Shown one piece after another: positions 1 to 8,374 of a DNA stretch of 64,000 nucleotides. The position numbers and the translations under genes were made by a program. The notes under the pieces are model-generated. The model was given only the letters and a program-made list of their open reading frames with translations, searched no databases and was not told the DNA's origin. The stretch comes from Bacillota bacterium (GTDB taxonomy: Bacteria > Bacillota > Clostridia > Oscillospirales > Ruminococcaceae), in assembly GCA_023460535.1 (NCBI GenBank), contig JAEWPV010000016.1:248001-312000 (forward strand), read 5' to 3'. How positions within the stretch are numbered: position 1 is the stretch's first letter; each line of letters begins with the position of its first letter.

Positions 1-2
1 TG

Positions 3-134
3 CATCCGTACGAAGGCACCGTGCTGGCAAGGGTGCTTGCGCCCACCGACGGCATCGTGTTTTTTACCAACAACCAGCCGCTGGTACTCGAAAACACCGT
101 GGTGTGTAAAATCATCCGCCGTTTGCATGTTTAA
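3..134 (+). CDS. C-terminal end of a protein cut by the window edge
   Basis: Only the last 43 codons and a TAA stop are present; the frame is open from base 3. The visible residues form an alternating beta-rich pattern (EGTVLARVLAPTDGIVFF, then LVLENTVVCKII). This resembles the C-terminal barrel-like domain of succinylglutamate desuccinylase/aspartoacylase (AstE/AspA)-type metallopeptidases, or a biotinyl-like fold, in which a Gly-Val surface follows a proline-rich turn. That family guess rests on this short pattern alone. A good terminator follows at 165-205, so this gene is not part of the next operon. Confidence 0.45.
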   Translation, partial: HPYEGTVLARVLAPTDGIVFFTNNQPLVLENTVVCKIIRRLHV

Positions 135-164
135 GCAAAGCATATCTTTTTCAAACAGTAACAT

Positions 165-205
165 AAGTGCGCCTCTTAAATAAAGAGTGCGCGCTTATTT
201 TTTGT
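165..205 (+). terminator. Rho-independent terminator of the upstream gene
   Basis: AAGTGCGC-CTCTT pairs with AAGAG-TGCGCGCTT, with one bulged base and one G-U pair. The stem is followed by ATTTTTTG. It lies 30 bases after the stop of the partial first gene and before the GntR promoter. Confidence 0.75.
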
Positions 206-231
206 ATAGAAAGATTTATTAGAAAAAAGGA

Positions 232-289
232 TTGACATTCAAATTGTATTACTGTATTATTGTATTAAGTTCTTAGTACAGTAATACAA
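232..289 (+). promoter_or_regulatory. SigA promoter overlapped by a 13-bp perfect inverted repeat (GntR operator)
   Basis: TTGACA (232-237) and TATTAT (255-260) are separated by 17 bp, a near-consensus vegetative promoter. TTGTATTACTGTA (244-256) and its exact reverse complement TACAGTAATACAA (277-289) flank the -10 box and the probable start site with a 20-bp gap. The element sits directly upstream of a YtrA-type GntR gene. These regulators are dimers that typically repress their own ABC operon, so autorepression through this site is the natural inference. The ribosome-binding site AGGAGG begins within 4 bases of the repeat. Confidence 0.85.
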
Positions 290-304
290 AAGGAGGATGG
301 GAGA

Positions 305-676
305 TTGACGTGGGAACTGAAAAACGACCGACCGATTTTTAAGCAGCTTGTGGAGCATATCCAGCTGATGATTGTGTCGGGCGCGTATAAGCCGGGCGAT
401 AAGTTGCCGTCTGTGCGCGATCTGGCAGCTGAAGCGGCGGTAAACCCCAACACCATGCAAAAGGCGCTGGCAGACCTTGAGCAGAGCGGGCTTGTTTTTG
501 CACAGCGCACCAGCGGGCGCTATATTACGGAGGATGAGGGTATGATAACGGGACTGAAAACCGAGCTTGCCACACAGCTGATTGCTGAGTTTTTAGAGCG
601 GATGGGGCAGATTGGCTTGAGCAAAGACCAAACAATTGAGTTAATGACAAAAACAGGGGAGGAGAACGGACGATGA
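305..676 (+). CDS. GntR family transcriptional regulator, YtrA subfamily
   Basis: This 123-residue protein has an N-terminal winged helix-turn-helix (about 1-75). The typical GntR signature is visible: PIFKQLVEHIQ, then GDKLPSVRDLA, then NPNTMQKALADLE, then GL. Only a short helical tail (about 80-120) follows, not an effector-binding domain; this is the hallmark of the YtrA subgroup, which controls ABC transporter operons. The start is a TTG placed 8 bases after a strong AGGAGG. Its stop overlaps the ATG of the ABC ATPase by 4 bases, so the two are translationally coupled. The upstream perfect inverted repeat is its probable operator. The inducing signal is unknown; in relatives it is often cell-envelope antibiotic stress. 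Confidence 0.93.
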   Translation: MTWELKNDRPIFKQLVEHIQLMIVSGAYKPGDKLPSVRDLAAEAAVNPNTMQKALADLEQSGLVFAQRTSGRYITEDEGMITGLKTELATQLIAEFLERMGQIGLSKDQTIELMTKTGEENGR

Positions 677-1374
677 ACGAAACCATCTTTGAGTGCAGAA
701 ATCTTTCAAAGTCCTATTCCGGCAAGGCTGCGCTTTCCGGCGTAAGTGTTACCGTGAATCGCGGACGCATCGTCGGTTTGCTGGGACCCAACGGAAGCGG
801 AAAAAGCACGCTAATTAAGATTGCCAACGGGCTGTTAACCCCCACGGCGGGCGACGTGCTGATTGCAGGCGAAAAACCGGGCGTACAGACCAAACGCATC
901 GTGTCTTATCTGCCCGAGCGCACCTATCTATGTGACTGGATGCGCGTCAGCGACATGATCGCATTTTTTGCGGATTTTTATGATAACTTTAACACCCAAA
1001 AGGCGTACGACATGCTGGGCAAGCTTGGCATCGGCGCGCAGGACAGACTTAAAACAATGTCCAAGGGTACGCGCGAGAAGGTGCAGCTCATCCTTGTTAT
1101 GAGCCGCGAGGCGGACCTGTACCTGCTTGACGAGCCGATCGGCGGCGTCGACCCGGCGGCCCGGGATTATATCCTGAACACCATCTTGACAAACTACAAC
1201 GAAAATGCGACGGTAATCCTCTCCACCCACCTGATTTCAGACATTGAGCAGGTGCTTGACGACGTAATATTCCTATCCGGCGGCACAGTTCGGCTTACAG
1301 GCAGCGTGGATGAGATTCGCGACCGTCACGGAAAATCGGTAGACGCACTGTTTCGGGAGGTGTTCAAATGTTAG
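673..1374 (+). CDS. ABC transporter ATP-binding protein
   Basis: This is a 233-residue nucleotide-binding subunit. Walker A GPNGSGKST lies near residues 37-45, the signature-loop region reads MSKGTREKVQL (a variant of LSGGQ), Walker B is LYLLDEPIGGVD, and the switch His lies in LSTHLI. This signature variant is common in YtrB/YhcH/CcmA-type ABC-2 exporters that are regulated by YtrA proteins. It overlaps the regulator by 4 bases and the permease by 7 bases, giving a tight three-gene operon. The pair probably forms a homodimeric or 2+2 exporter; the substrate is not evident from the sequence. Confidence 0.93.
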   Translation: MNETIFECRNLSKSYSGKAALSGVSVTVNRGRIVGLLGPNGSGKSTLIKIANGLLTPTAGDVLIAGEKPGVQTKRIVSYLPERTYLCDWMRVSDMIAFFADFYDNFNTQKAYDMLGKLGIGAQDRLKTMSKGTREKVQLILVMSREADLYLLDEPIGGVDPAARDYILNTILTNYNENATVILSTHLISDIEQVLDDVIFLSGGTVRLTGSVDEIRDRHGKSVDALFREVFKC

Positions 1375-2162
1375 GAAAATTGCTTAAGTACGAGTGGAAG
1401 GCAACCGCACGCATCTTTGTACCGTTTTATCTGGCGGTAGTGGTTTTCGCACTAATTAACCGTATCTTTATCTCATTAAACGTTTCAGAGGGCTGGATGG
1501 CGTTTGTGGCAGGTCTTTCAGGCGCCACATATGCGCTTGCAATTGTTGCGACACTGGCGCTAACCCTGTTTATCATCATTCAGCGTTTTTATAAAAATCT
1601 GTTGGGCGACGAAGGGTATTTGATGTTTACCCTGCCGGTAAAGACATGGCAGAACATCACCGCAAAGCTGCTGATCGCCGCCGCGTGGCAGCTGATTAGT
1701 GCGCTTGTTGTAATCGGTTCTGTGCTACTTATGGTTGCACAGCCGAGCACAATGGCAGAAATACGCAAAGCACTTGCGGATGCCGTCATGGAGTTTGCGA
1801 AAATTAACCTAAGCTTAGGGGCTACGACGGCGTGGTTTGTCGCGGCAATTGTGGTCTCGCTGTTTACGGGAATCCTGTTTTTATACGCATCCATCTCCAT
1901 CGGTCAGTTGTTCTCGCGCCACAAGCTGGTTGCCTCGTTCGGCGCATTCCTTGTGCTTAACACGGTTTCTCAGATTATCACCAGCCTGCTTGTAGGCGTG
2001 CTGTATCTTGCCATGCCCCACGCATTTGTGGATAATGCAGTACCCCCCGCAGAGTTTTTTACGGGTTTGCTTGCCGGCATAACCGTGCTCAATCTCATCA
2101 TGGGTGCGGCGTACTACATTGTCAGTGAGCGCATTCTAACAAAGCGCCTAAACCTCGAATAG
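1368..2162 (+). CDS. ABC transporter permease, ABC-2-like, six membrane segments
   Basis: This 264-residue integral membrane protein has about six hydrophobic segments (near residues 17-33, 48-68, 93-120, 155-180, 190-215 and 230-252). The loop after segment 2 contains GDEGYLMFTLPVKTW. That GYL.FTLPV pattern is typical of the permease partner of YtrA-regulated ABC systems. The start ATG lies inside the last codons of the ATPase gene. A terminator 27 bases downstream closes the operon. Confidence 0.9.
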   Translation: MLGKLLKYEWKATARIFVPFYLAVVVFALINRIFISLNVSEGWMAFVAGLSGATYALAIVATLALTLFIIIQRFYKNLLGDEGYLMFTLPVKTWQNITAKLLIAAAWQLISALVVIGSVLLMVAQPSTMAEIRKALADAVMEFAKINLSLGATTAWFVAAIVVSLFTGILFLYASISIGQLFSRHKLVASFGAFLVLNTVSQIITSLLVGVLYLAMPHAFVDNAVPPAEFFTGLLAGITVLNLIMGAAYYIVSERILTKRLNLE

Positions 2163-2188
2163 GCGTTGTTGCCGACCAGTTACAAATT

Positions 2189-2222
2189 AAAAACCCGTCC
2201 GCATTGCTGCGGGCGGGTTTTG
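2189..2222 (+). terminator. Terminator of the GntR-ABC operon
   Basis: AAACCCGTCCGC and GCGGGCGGGTTT pair across a short loop, followed by TTGCTT. The A-run on the left means it can also stop transcription arriving from the convergent minus-strand gene. Confidence 0.85.
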
Positions 2223-2241
2223 CTTAGGATAAAGAGCATTC

Positions 2242-3099
2242 TCAGTTCGCGGCGGTGTCCCCCTCCACGACCTCGGGGGTAGGGACGGCGGGGTTAGCGG
2301 TTTGTTGCTTTTCAAAGGCGGTAAAGTATGCGGTGCTAAGCATTAACGGCGCAAGACAAAGCAGCGCAATCCGCTCAATGTACCAGATGGGTTCCAGCGT
2401 GTAAAAGGCGTTGGCACTAGCGGCAATTAGCATACCCAGCGTGGCAGGTACCAGTAAAGCGACCCCCACAACGGAGCTCAGGAACAGCCAGCGCGCGCCG
2501 GTTTTGCTAAACAAACCGGCAACGGCAAACGCAAAGTACATAAAATAAATGCATAACGCAACAAGGCTAAGCAGTAAAAGCAGATTCTCACTGATGGTAA
2601 GCACGGTGCTGGTACGCCGGAACTCGTTTAGCAAACGAATGACAACCCAAACAAGCGGTACGAGCGGCAGGAATTTATGACGAATCTCCCGCTTGCCCAC
2701 GGTAAGCACCCCGAAATATAAAAGAACCAGAGCTGCGGCAAACCCAAGCAACGCCTCCGATGCGGTGACCAGCTTGATTGTTCTGCCGTCCATAATGCCT
2801 GCCAGCATAAAGGCGCTGGCAAATAGGTTGGTACCGCCCGCCAGCAGCAACCCTACTCCGGTCAGTCGGCTGTTTAAAAAGGAGGTGCGAGCCTGGGCGA
2901 TGGTCTTATCAAAAAAGCTTGTAAGCGCAGCAAGCACAAAAAACACCGCAAGCCCGCCGTATAGCAGATACACCGACCCGTCAATATCGGTAAAAAAGCC
3001 TGTGGAAACGTTAATAATCCAAAGATACTGCCAAACCCGTACTGCCGTGAACACCGCGGCGGCAACAACCGCAAGCGCACATATCGTTTTTCGCTTCAA
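2242..3099 (-). CDS. Membrane protein of unknown function, about eight membrane segments
   Basis: I do not recognise a family for this 285-residue protein. It has about eight hydrophobic segments spread along its length, starting with CALAVVAAAVFTAV near residue 7, and a short hydrophilic C-terminus rich in Glu, Pro and Ala. No catalytic motif or soluble domain is visible. The start is a TTG preceded by GGAG at a suitable distance; no in-frame ATG lies nearby. It points towards the GntR-ABC operon and lies downstream of citrate synthase on the same strand, but a terminator between them suggests a separate transcript. Confidence 0.75.
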   Translation of the reverse strand: MKRKTICALAVVAAAVFTAVRVWQYLWIINVSTGFFTDIDGSVYLLYGGLAVFFVLAALTSFFDKTIAQARTSFLNSRLTGVGLLLAGGTNLFASAFMLAGIMDGRTIKLVTASEALLGFAAALVLLYFGVLTVGKREIRHKFLPLVPLVWVVIRLLNEFRRTSTVLTISENLLLLLSLVALCIYFMYFAFAVAGLFSKTGARWLFLSSVVGVALLVPATLGMLIAASANAFYTLEPIWYIERIALLCLAPLMLSTAYFTAFEKQQTANPAVPTPEVVEGDTAAN

Positions 3100-3167
3100 A
3101 AATTATCACTCCATCTATGTGGCATTCTTGCGATATTATAGCACACCCCGGTGGAAAATACAAACAA

Positions 3168-3196
3168 AAGAACCGCCCGAAATAAGGACGGTTCTT
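3168..3196 (-). terminator. Terminator of the citrate synthase gene
   Basis: Read on the minus strand, AAGAACCGTCC pairs with GGGCGGTTCTT around a TTATTTC loop and is followed by a T-rich tract (TTGTTTGTATTT). It lies 30 bases past the citrate synthase stop. Confidence 0.8.
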
Positions 3197-3225
3197 GTCA
3201 AATCAATAATAATGTACGCGAATAA

Positions 3226-4608
3226 TCAGCGCTCGGTAATGGGCACATACTGACGCCCGCGCTCAATTGCCTTGTATGCGGGGCGAATAATGCGCGAGCA
3301 GGTGGTCAGCTCCTCGATGCGGTGTGCGCTCCAGCCGCCCATGCGCGCAACGGCAAACATGGGGGTAAACAGCTCGGGCGGTATACGCAGCATCTTGTAC
3401 ACAAGCCCCGAATAAAAGTCTACGTTTGCGCTAAGCACCTTGCCATCGCCCTTGAACTCGTAAAAAACCTCAGGCGCCAGACGCTCAATCAGCTCCATCA
3501 GGCGAAACTCCGGCTCATACTCCCCGCCCGAAGAAAGCTCGTGTGCTCTTTCTTTAAGGATAACCGCGCGCGGGTCGCTTTTGGAATAGATGGCGTGACC
3601 GATTCCATAGATAAGCCCCGAACCGTCGCCTGCCTGCTTATTAATAATCTTGCGCAAAAAGTCGGCAACCTCGCCTTCGCTTTCCCAGTTGCGTACGCCG
3701 GACTTGATGTGATCAAGCATCTCCATCACCTTGGCGTTTGCGCCGCCGTGCTTGGGGCCCTTTAGCGAGCCGATGGCACCGGAGATGGCGGAGTATGTAT
3801 CGGTACCGGACGACGAAAGGACGCGGCACACAAACGAGGAGTTGTTACCGCCGCCGTGCTCGGCGTGCAGAATCAACATCAGGTCAAGAAGCTTTGCTTC
3901 TTCGGCGGTAAACTCGCGGTCGGCGCGGATGGTGGACAGAATGTTTTCGGCACAGCTGTGCTCGGCAATGGAAGGGTGAAGCACCATGCTTTCGCCGTCA
4001 AAGGCACGGCGTTTAACTTGATATGCGTTAACCATAATGGAGGGCAGACGCGCAATCAGCTCAATGCACTGACGCATGACATTTTCAAGGGAGGTATCGT
4101 CCGCACGCTCGTCAAAGCTGTAAAGTGCCTGCACGGCGCGCGAGAGCATATTCATAATATCGGCGGAGGGGGCGTTTATTATAACGTCGTTTGCAAAACG
4201 GGTGGGCAGCTCGCGGAACAAGCAGAGCGTCTGCTTAAAATACGCAAGCTGGTCTTGGGTGGGTAAACTGCCAAATAAAAGCAGCCAGACCGTCTCTTCA
4301 TAACCAAAACGGTTTTCGCAGTGGCAGCCGTCGATAATCTCGCGGATATTAATTCCACGGTAGATCAGCTCGCCGTCAATCGGTACGCGCTCACCTTCGC
4401 TCAAAACATAACCGTGAACGTTACAGATATGGGTGATGCCCGCAACAACACCGGTACCGTCCTGGTTGCGCAGGCCGCGCTTGACGTTAAATTTGTCGTA
4501 AAGGGCAGGGTCAATCTTGTTATACTTGGTGTACTCCTCGCATAAGATTCTAATGGCTTTTGCCTGCTCCTCCCCGATGTTGTAGAGAGTGCTTTGGTTG
4601 TATTGCAT
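3226..4608 (-). CDS. gltA: Citrate (Si)-synthase
   Basis: This 460-residue enzyme condenses oxaloacetate and acetyl-CoA to citrate. Hallmarks are LILHAEHGGGNNSSFV with its catalytic His, the SLKGPKHGGANAKV loop that binds CoA and oxaloacetate, and IYGIGHAIYSKSDPRA. The length and N-terminal extension match the longer clostridial citrate synthases. The ATG at 4606-4608 is preceded by AAGGA. It is monocistronic, with its own terminator downstream and palindromic elements upstream. No aconitase or isocitrate dehydrogenase gene lies nearby, so here it may mainly feed glutamate biosynthesis. Confidence 0.95.
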   Translation of the reverse strand: MQYNQSTLYNIGEEQAKAIRILCEEYTKYNKIDPALYDKFNVKRGLRNQDGTGVVAGITHICNVHGYVLSEGERVPIDGELIYRGINIREIIDGCHCENRFGYEETVWLLLFGSLPTQDQLAYFKQTLCLFRELPTRFANDVIINAPSADIMNMLSRAVQALYSFDERADDTSLENVMRQCIELIARLPSIMVNAYQVKRRAFDGESMVLHPSIAEHSCAENILSTIRADREFTAEEAKLLDLMLILHAEHGGGNNSSFVCRVLSSSGTDTYSAISGAIGSLKGPKHGGANAKVMEMLDHIKSGVRNWESEGEVADFLRKIINKQAGDGSGLIYGIGHAIYSKSDPRAVILKERAHELSSGGEYEPEFRLMELIERLAPEVFYEFKGDGKVLSANVDFYSGLVYKMLRIPPELFTPMFAVARMGGWSAHRIEELTTCSRIIRPAYKAIERGRQYVPITER

Positions 4609-4939
4609 TCCTTTCGTCCCTCCCGTAAGAATTGTGATGATTCTGGGCTATACTGCATTGCAACTTGAGTTGCATAAAACTGCATAAACTTATTATGCTA
4701 CCATGCTAAATCAAGTGCTGACGCAACAGCGAGGTGAAGTCTTTCGCGCGAAATTATCCCTGTAAATGATGATAAAATGCTGATGTTATCAAGGCGAGAG
4801 TGCACTAACCCAGTATCATCATTTTACATGATGGGCAACACCTTGTCAATATAATAACGATGAAAAAATGAAGCGAACCATGTGCATTCCGTCATTTCGA
4901 CACAAGTAGTGAAAACCCGAGGAAAGGAGAGGGACAAGA
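4609..4939. promoter_or_regulatory. Divergent intergenic region between citrate synthase and spoIID, with inverted repeats
   Basis: No gene is seen in these 331 bases. TGCAACT-TG-AGTTGCA (4659-4674) is a 7-bp-arm palindrome about 50 bases upstream of the citrate synthase start and is a candidate operator. TGTAAATGATGATA (4761-4774) is matched in inverted orientation by TATCATCATTTTACA (4814-4828), identical except for one extra base. Either could control the divergent genes. I could not assign a convincing promoter to spoIID; in Bacillus this gene is SigE-dependent. Confidence 0.45.
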
Positions 4940-6088
4940 TTGAAGGAAAGTATCGTCTTAGCGCTTTTACTGCTGCTTGCGCTGGTACTCATACCGCTTA
5001 TCGCAATGGGAGGTGAAAACGTCGGGCTGCTTAATCCGTTTGACACCGCGGCAGACCGCTCTGATAAGGGCAAAACACAGAGCACACCCTCCTCGCAGGC
5101 AGAGCTGGTACAGGACAACCTCGACCCCAACGAGGACGCGCGGCAAGCACTCGACGATCTGATTGCCGAGTATGGGGAGCAGGGGGCGGCAAACCAGCCT
5201 GAGGGATTGACAGACTTTCGCATTAAAAATGTGTCTACGGGTAAGGTGGAGACGGTATCCGCCAGAGACTACGTAATCGGAGCGGTGGCAAGCGAGATGC
5301 CCGCCTCGTTTAGTATAGAGGCATTAAAGGCGCAGGCGGTCGCCGCGCACACCTATGCACTGCGTAAAAAGCTCGACGTCGCCAATGCGGCGAACCCGTC
5401 AGCAGATGGCGCGGATTTTGAAGCTGACCCGTCCAATTACAAGGGGTATATGACCGAGGAGCTGGCGCGCGTGTGGTTTGGGGACAACTTTGACGTATAC
5501 TGGAGCCGCATAGCCGGCGCGTGTGACGAGGTGCTGGGCAAGGTTCTGGTGTACCAAAGCGAGCCGATTATCGCGGCATACCACTCGATGTCCGCCGGGC
5601 TGACCGAGAGCGCCGAGACGGTGTGGCTCACAGGTGTGCCCTACCTTGTACCGGTAGAGAGCGCGGGGGATGTGCTTGCACGCAGCTTTGAGGTGGAAAC
5701 CGATGTGACTACCGACGAGGTAAAAGGGCTGTTGGTGGCAAGGTACCCCGACATCAAGCTGCCCACCGATAAGACAAAGTGGTTTGCAGAAAAAAACCGC
5801 AGCCAATCGGGTACCATCACCGAGCTGATGGCGGGAGATGTGACCATGACGGGGCAGGAGGCACGCGAGATGTTCTCCCTGCGTTCGGCAAACTTTACGG
5901 TGCAGTATTCAAACGGTAAGTTCACTTTTACCACCCTGGGCTACGGGCATGGCGTGGGTCTTAGCCAGTACGGCGCCGACTATATGGCAAGACAGGGTGC
6001 CACATACGACGAGATATTGGCCCATTACTACACCGGCGCGGTGTTGGCGGACCTCAGTGAGGTTCGGTTTGGCGCGGCGGAGCAATAG
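4940..6088 (+). CDS. spoIID: Stage II sporulation protein D (SpoIID/LytB domain)
   Basis: SpoIID is a membrane-anchored lytic transglycosylase. With SpoIIP and SpoIIM it degrades septal peptidoglycan during engulfment of the forespore. The protein has 382 residues: a signal anchor at about 5-23, a low-complexity linker to about 85, then the SpoIID domain. Motifs include ARDYVIGAVASEMP, EALKAQAVAAHTYALRK and, near the C-terminus, GYGHGVGLSQYGADYMA with YDEILAHYYTG. The start is TTG after GGAAAGGAGAGGG. It stands alone between oppositely oriented genes. Its presence is the main direct sign that the organism belongs to an endospore-forming lineage. Confidence 0.92.
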   Translation: MKESIVLALLLLLALVLIPLIAMGGENVGLLNPFDTAADRSDKGKTQSTPSSQAELVQDNLDPNEDARQALDDLIAEYGEQGAANQPEGLTDFRIKNVSTGKVETVSARDYVIGAVASEMPASFSIEALKAQAVAAHTYALRKKLDVANAANPSADGADFEADPSNYKGYMTEELARVWFGDNFDVYWSRIAGACDEVLGKVLVYQSEPIIAAYHSMSAGLTESAETVWLTGVPYLVPVESAGDVLARSFEVETDVTTDEVKGLLVARYPDIKLPTDKTKWFAEKNRSQSGTITELMAGDVTMTGQEAREMFSLRSANFTVQYSNGKFTFTTLGYGHGVGLSQYGADYMARQGATYDEILAHYYTGAVLADLSEVRFGAAEQ

Positions 6089-6098
6089 GTAAAAAACA

Positions 6099-6124
6099 GG
6101 GAGCGTCCCGCAACGGACGCTCCC
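6099..6124 (-). terminator. Terminator between convergent spoIID and the metal ATPase
   Basis: GGGAGCGTCC and GGACGCTCCC form a perfect 10-bp stem with a 6-base loop. The T-run (revcomp of AAAAAA) follows only on the minus strand, so it mainly ends the metal ATPase operon. Confidence 0.8.
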
Positions 6125-6142
6125 AAACCATGTTATGTGAGA

Positions 6143-8374
6143 TTAAGCTGCCGCCCACCTGCTTTTGGACGGGCGCGCTGCCTGTTCGCCTTTATACATG
6201 CGCAGGATACGGGTGGTGTTGAGTACCGCTATCAGCGTGACGCCCACGTCGGCAAAAACGGCGTGCCACATCGCCCCAAGCCCCACAACGCCAAGCACAA
6301 GCACCGCCGCTTTCACGGCAAGTGCGAACACAATATTAAACACAATCACCCGCATTGCCCGGCGGGAAAGACGGATAGCGGCGGGCAGGGAGGTGAGGTT
6401 CTCGCTTACCAGCACAGCGTCTGCCGCGTCGATGGCGGCGTCCGAGCCAAGCCCCATCGCAATGCCCACGTCGGCGGCGGCCAGCACAGGCGCGTCGTTA
6501 ATGCCGTCACCCACAAAGGCGACTGTCTTGCTGCGTTGTTTTTCCTCCATCAGTGCATCTACCTTACCCGATGGCATTAGGGAGGCGTGGTAGCCGTCCG
6601 CTCCGCTCGCCTTGGTTACCAGCTGCGCGGCGCGCTCGCTGTCTCCGGTCAGAATGGATACTCGCCCCACCCCCGCTTCGCGCAGGGCGGCAATTGCAGT
6701 CGCCGCGTCGGGGCGCAGGGTATCCGCTATCTCGATGTAGCCAAGGAGGGTGCCGTTTTCCGCCACATACACGGCGGCGGGGGGGATGCCGTCCAACGAG
6801 ATGCCGTTCACGCGCATCAGGCGCTCGGAGCCGCACAACAGCTCGCCCGCAAGGTGCTGCGCACGAATGCCCATACCCGCCTGTTCCTCAAACGACAATA
6901 CACTGCCGCTCGGTACCGGCGCGCCGTAATGCTCCACCACCGCTTTGGCGACAGGGTGGTTTGAGAACACCTCGCAGATGGTGGCAAGGCGTAAGAGCTC
7001 TTCCTCACTCGAATCCGAGACACTGACGACGTTAGAAACCCGCAGCTTGCCGCTGGTGAGTGTTCCGGTTTTATCAAACACCACGGCATCACAGCGCGAA
7101 AGCGCTTCTAGGTATCGCCCGCCCTTGACCAGCACGCCAAGTCGGGATACCGAACCGATGCCCGCAAAGAAACCGAGCGGCACGGCAATGACCAGCGCGC
7201 AGGGACAAGCAGCGACCAAGAAGATCAACGAGCGGTACAGCCATGTGGAGAATTCGCCCAGGTTAAGCAGCGGCGGAAACACCGCAATGATTACCGCAAG
7301 TACGATAACGGCGGGGGTATAGTACCGCGCAAAACGGGTAATCAGCCGCTCGGTTTTGCCCTTTTTGGCAAGCGAGCCTTCCACCAGCTCGATAATGCGG
7401 CTGGCGGTAGAGGTCTTAAAGTCTCCCGTGGTCTTACAGGTAAGCAGCCCTGCGCCGTTGACCGTGCCCGAAAGCACACGCTCGCCGGGGGATACCGCCA
7501 CCGGTACGCTCTCGCCGGTGATGACCGAGTGATCCATATCTGAGCTGCCCGAAACAACCACCGCGTCTAACGGCACGCGCTCGCCGGGCTTAATGAGGAT
7601 AATCGAGCCGATGGGTACGTCTTTGGCGGCAAGCGTTTTTGCCTCTCCCACCGCGTCCACTACATTCGCCACATCGGGGCGAATGGAGGTCAGGCGCGTA
7701 ATGCTCTTTTTCGAGCGTGCGACCGCAAGCTCTTCCAGATAAGTACCGGCACGAAACAACAGCGTAACCATCGCCGCCTCGGGGAACTCGCCCAGCGCAC
7801 ACGCGGCAATGACGGCAATCATCATCAGCAGTTCTTCTTCTATATCAAGCCGAAACAGCTTTTTAACGCCCTCAATAAAGATGGGGTACCCCGACGCCGC
7901 GATTGCGGCAAGCTGCAAAAGGGTGCCGGCAAGCGTGGGAAGTATGGGCAGAAACGACAGCCCAAACAGCACTGCCGAAGACACCAGCAGCAACAGGTGA
8001 TAATCCAAACGCCGCTTGTTTTTGTGCCCCTCATCGGTCTGCCTGTCATTTTCCGGGACGGACTGCTCGTAGTCGGTACCGCCCGCCAGCATCTCTGCCG
8101 CGGCCTTTGTGGTGGAAAACTGTACTTCGTTACCCTGACGGTCGGTTACCGTAACCCCAATCACCGCCACGCCCTTTTCGGCGGCGTGTATAATCTGCTC
8201 CGCCAGCACGGGGGTGTCGGCGGAAGCGTCTTCGCCCATTGTAAAGCGCAGCTCGTTGGTGGTAAAGCTCAGCATAGTGTCGCTTACCTGCTGTAGCGAA
8301 CCCACGCGCTGTTCTATCTTTTGTGCACAGCTTGCGCAGTGCAACCCCTGCATCCGCAGCTTAATCGTCTTCAT
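6143..8374 (-). CDS. cadA: Heavy-metal-translocating P1B-type ATPase (Zn/Cd/Pb efflux, CadA/ZntA-like)
   Basis: This 743-residue pump exports divalent soft metals. In order it shows an N-terminal HMA domain with GLHCASC (Cys about 13 and 16), an actuator TGES (about 286-289), the CPC membrane site in ACPCALVIAVP (about 390-392), phosphorylation motif DKTGTLTSG (about 434-442), the NHP His-Pro pair (about 472-473) and GDGINDAPVL. The start chosen is the ATG at 8372-8374, preceded by GGGAGGAG; a longer upstream reading is possible but would lie inside the regulator gene. It overlaps the ArsR-type repressor by 14 bases, so the two form one operon. The regulator's family and the CPC motif favour Zn/Cd/Pb over copper. 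Confidence 0.93.
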   Translation of the reverse strand: MKTIKLRMQGLHCASCAQKIEQRVGSLQQVSDTMLSFTTNELRFTMGEDASADTPVLAEQIIHAAEKGVAVIGVTVTDRQGNEVQFSTTKAAAEMLAGGTDYEQSVPENDRQTDEGHKNKRRLDYHLLLLVSSAVLFGLSFLPILPTLAGTLLQLAAIAASGYPIFIEGVKKLFRLDIEEELLMMIAVIAACALGEFPEAAMVTLLFRAGTYLEELAVARSKKSITRLTSIRPDVANVVDAVGEAKTLAAKDVPIGSIILIKPGERVPLDAVVVSGSSDMDHSVITGESVPVAVSPGERVLSGTVNGAGLLTCKTTGDFKTSTASRIIELVEGSLAKKGKTERLITRFARYYTPAVIVLAVIIAVFPPLLNLGEFSTWLYRSLIFLVAACPCALVIAVPLGFFAGIGSVSRLGVLVKGGRYLEALSRCDAVVFDKTGTLTSGKLRVSNVVSVSDSSEEELLRLATICEVFSNHPVAKAVVEHYGAPVPSGSVLSFEEQAGMGIRAQHLAGELLCGSERLMRVNGISLDGIPPAAVYVAENGTLLGYIEIADTLRPDAATAIAALREAGVGRVSILTGDSERAAQLVTKASGADGYHASLMPSGKVDALMEEKQRSKTVAFVGDGINDAPVLAAADVGIAMGLGSDAAIDAADAVLVSENLTSLPAAIRLSRRAMRVIVFNIVFALAVKAAVLVLGVVGLGAMWHAVFADVGVTLIAVLNTTRILRMYKGEQAARPSKSRWAAA

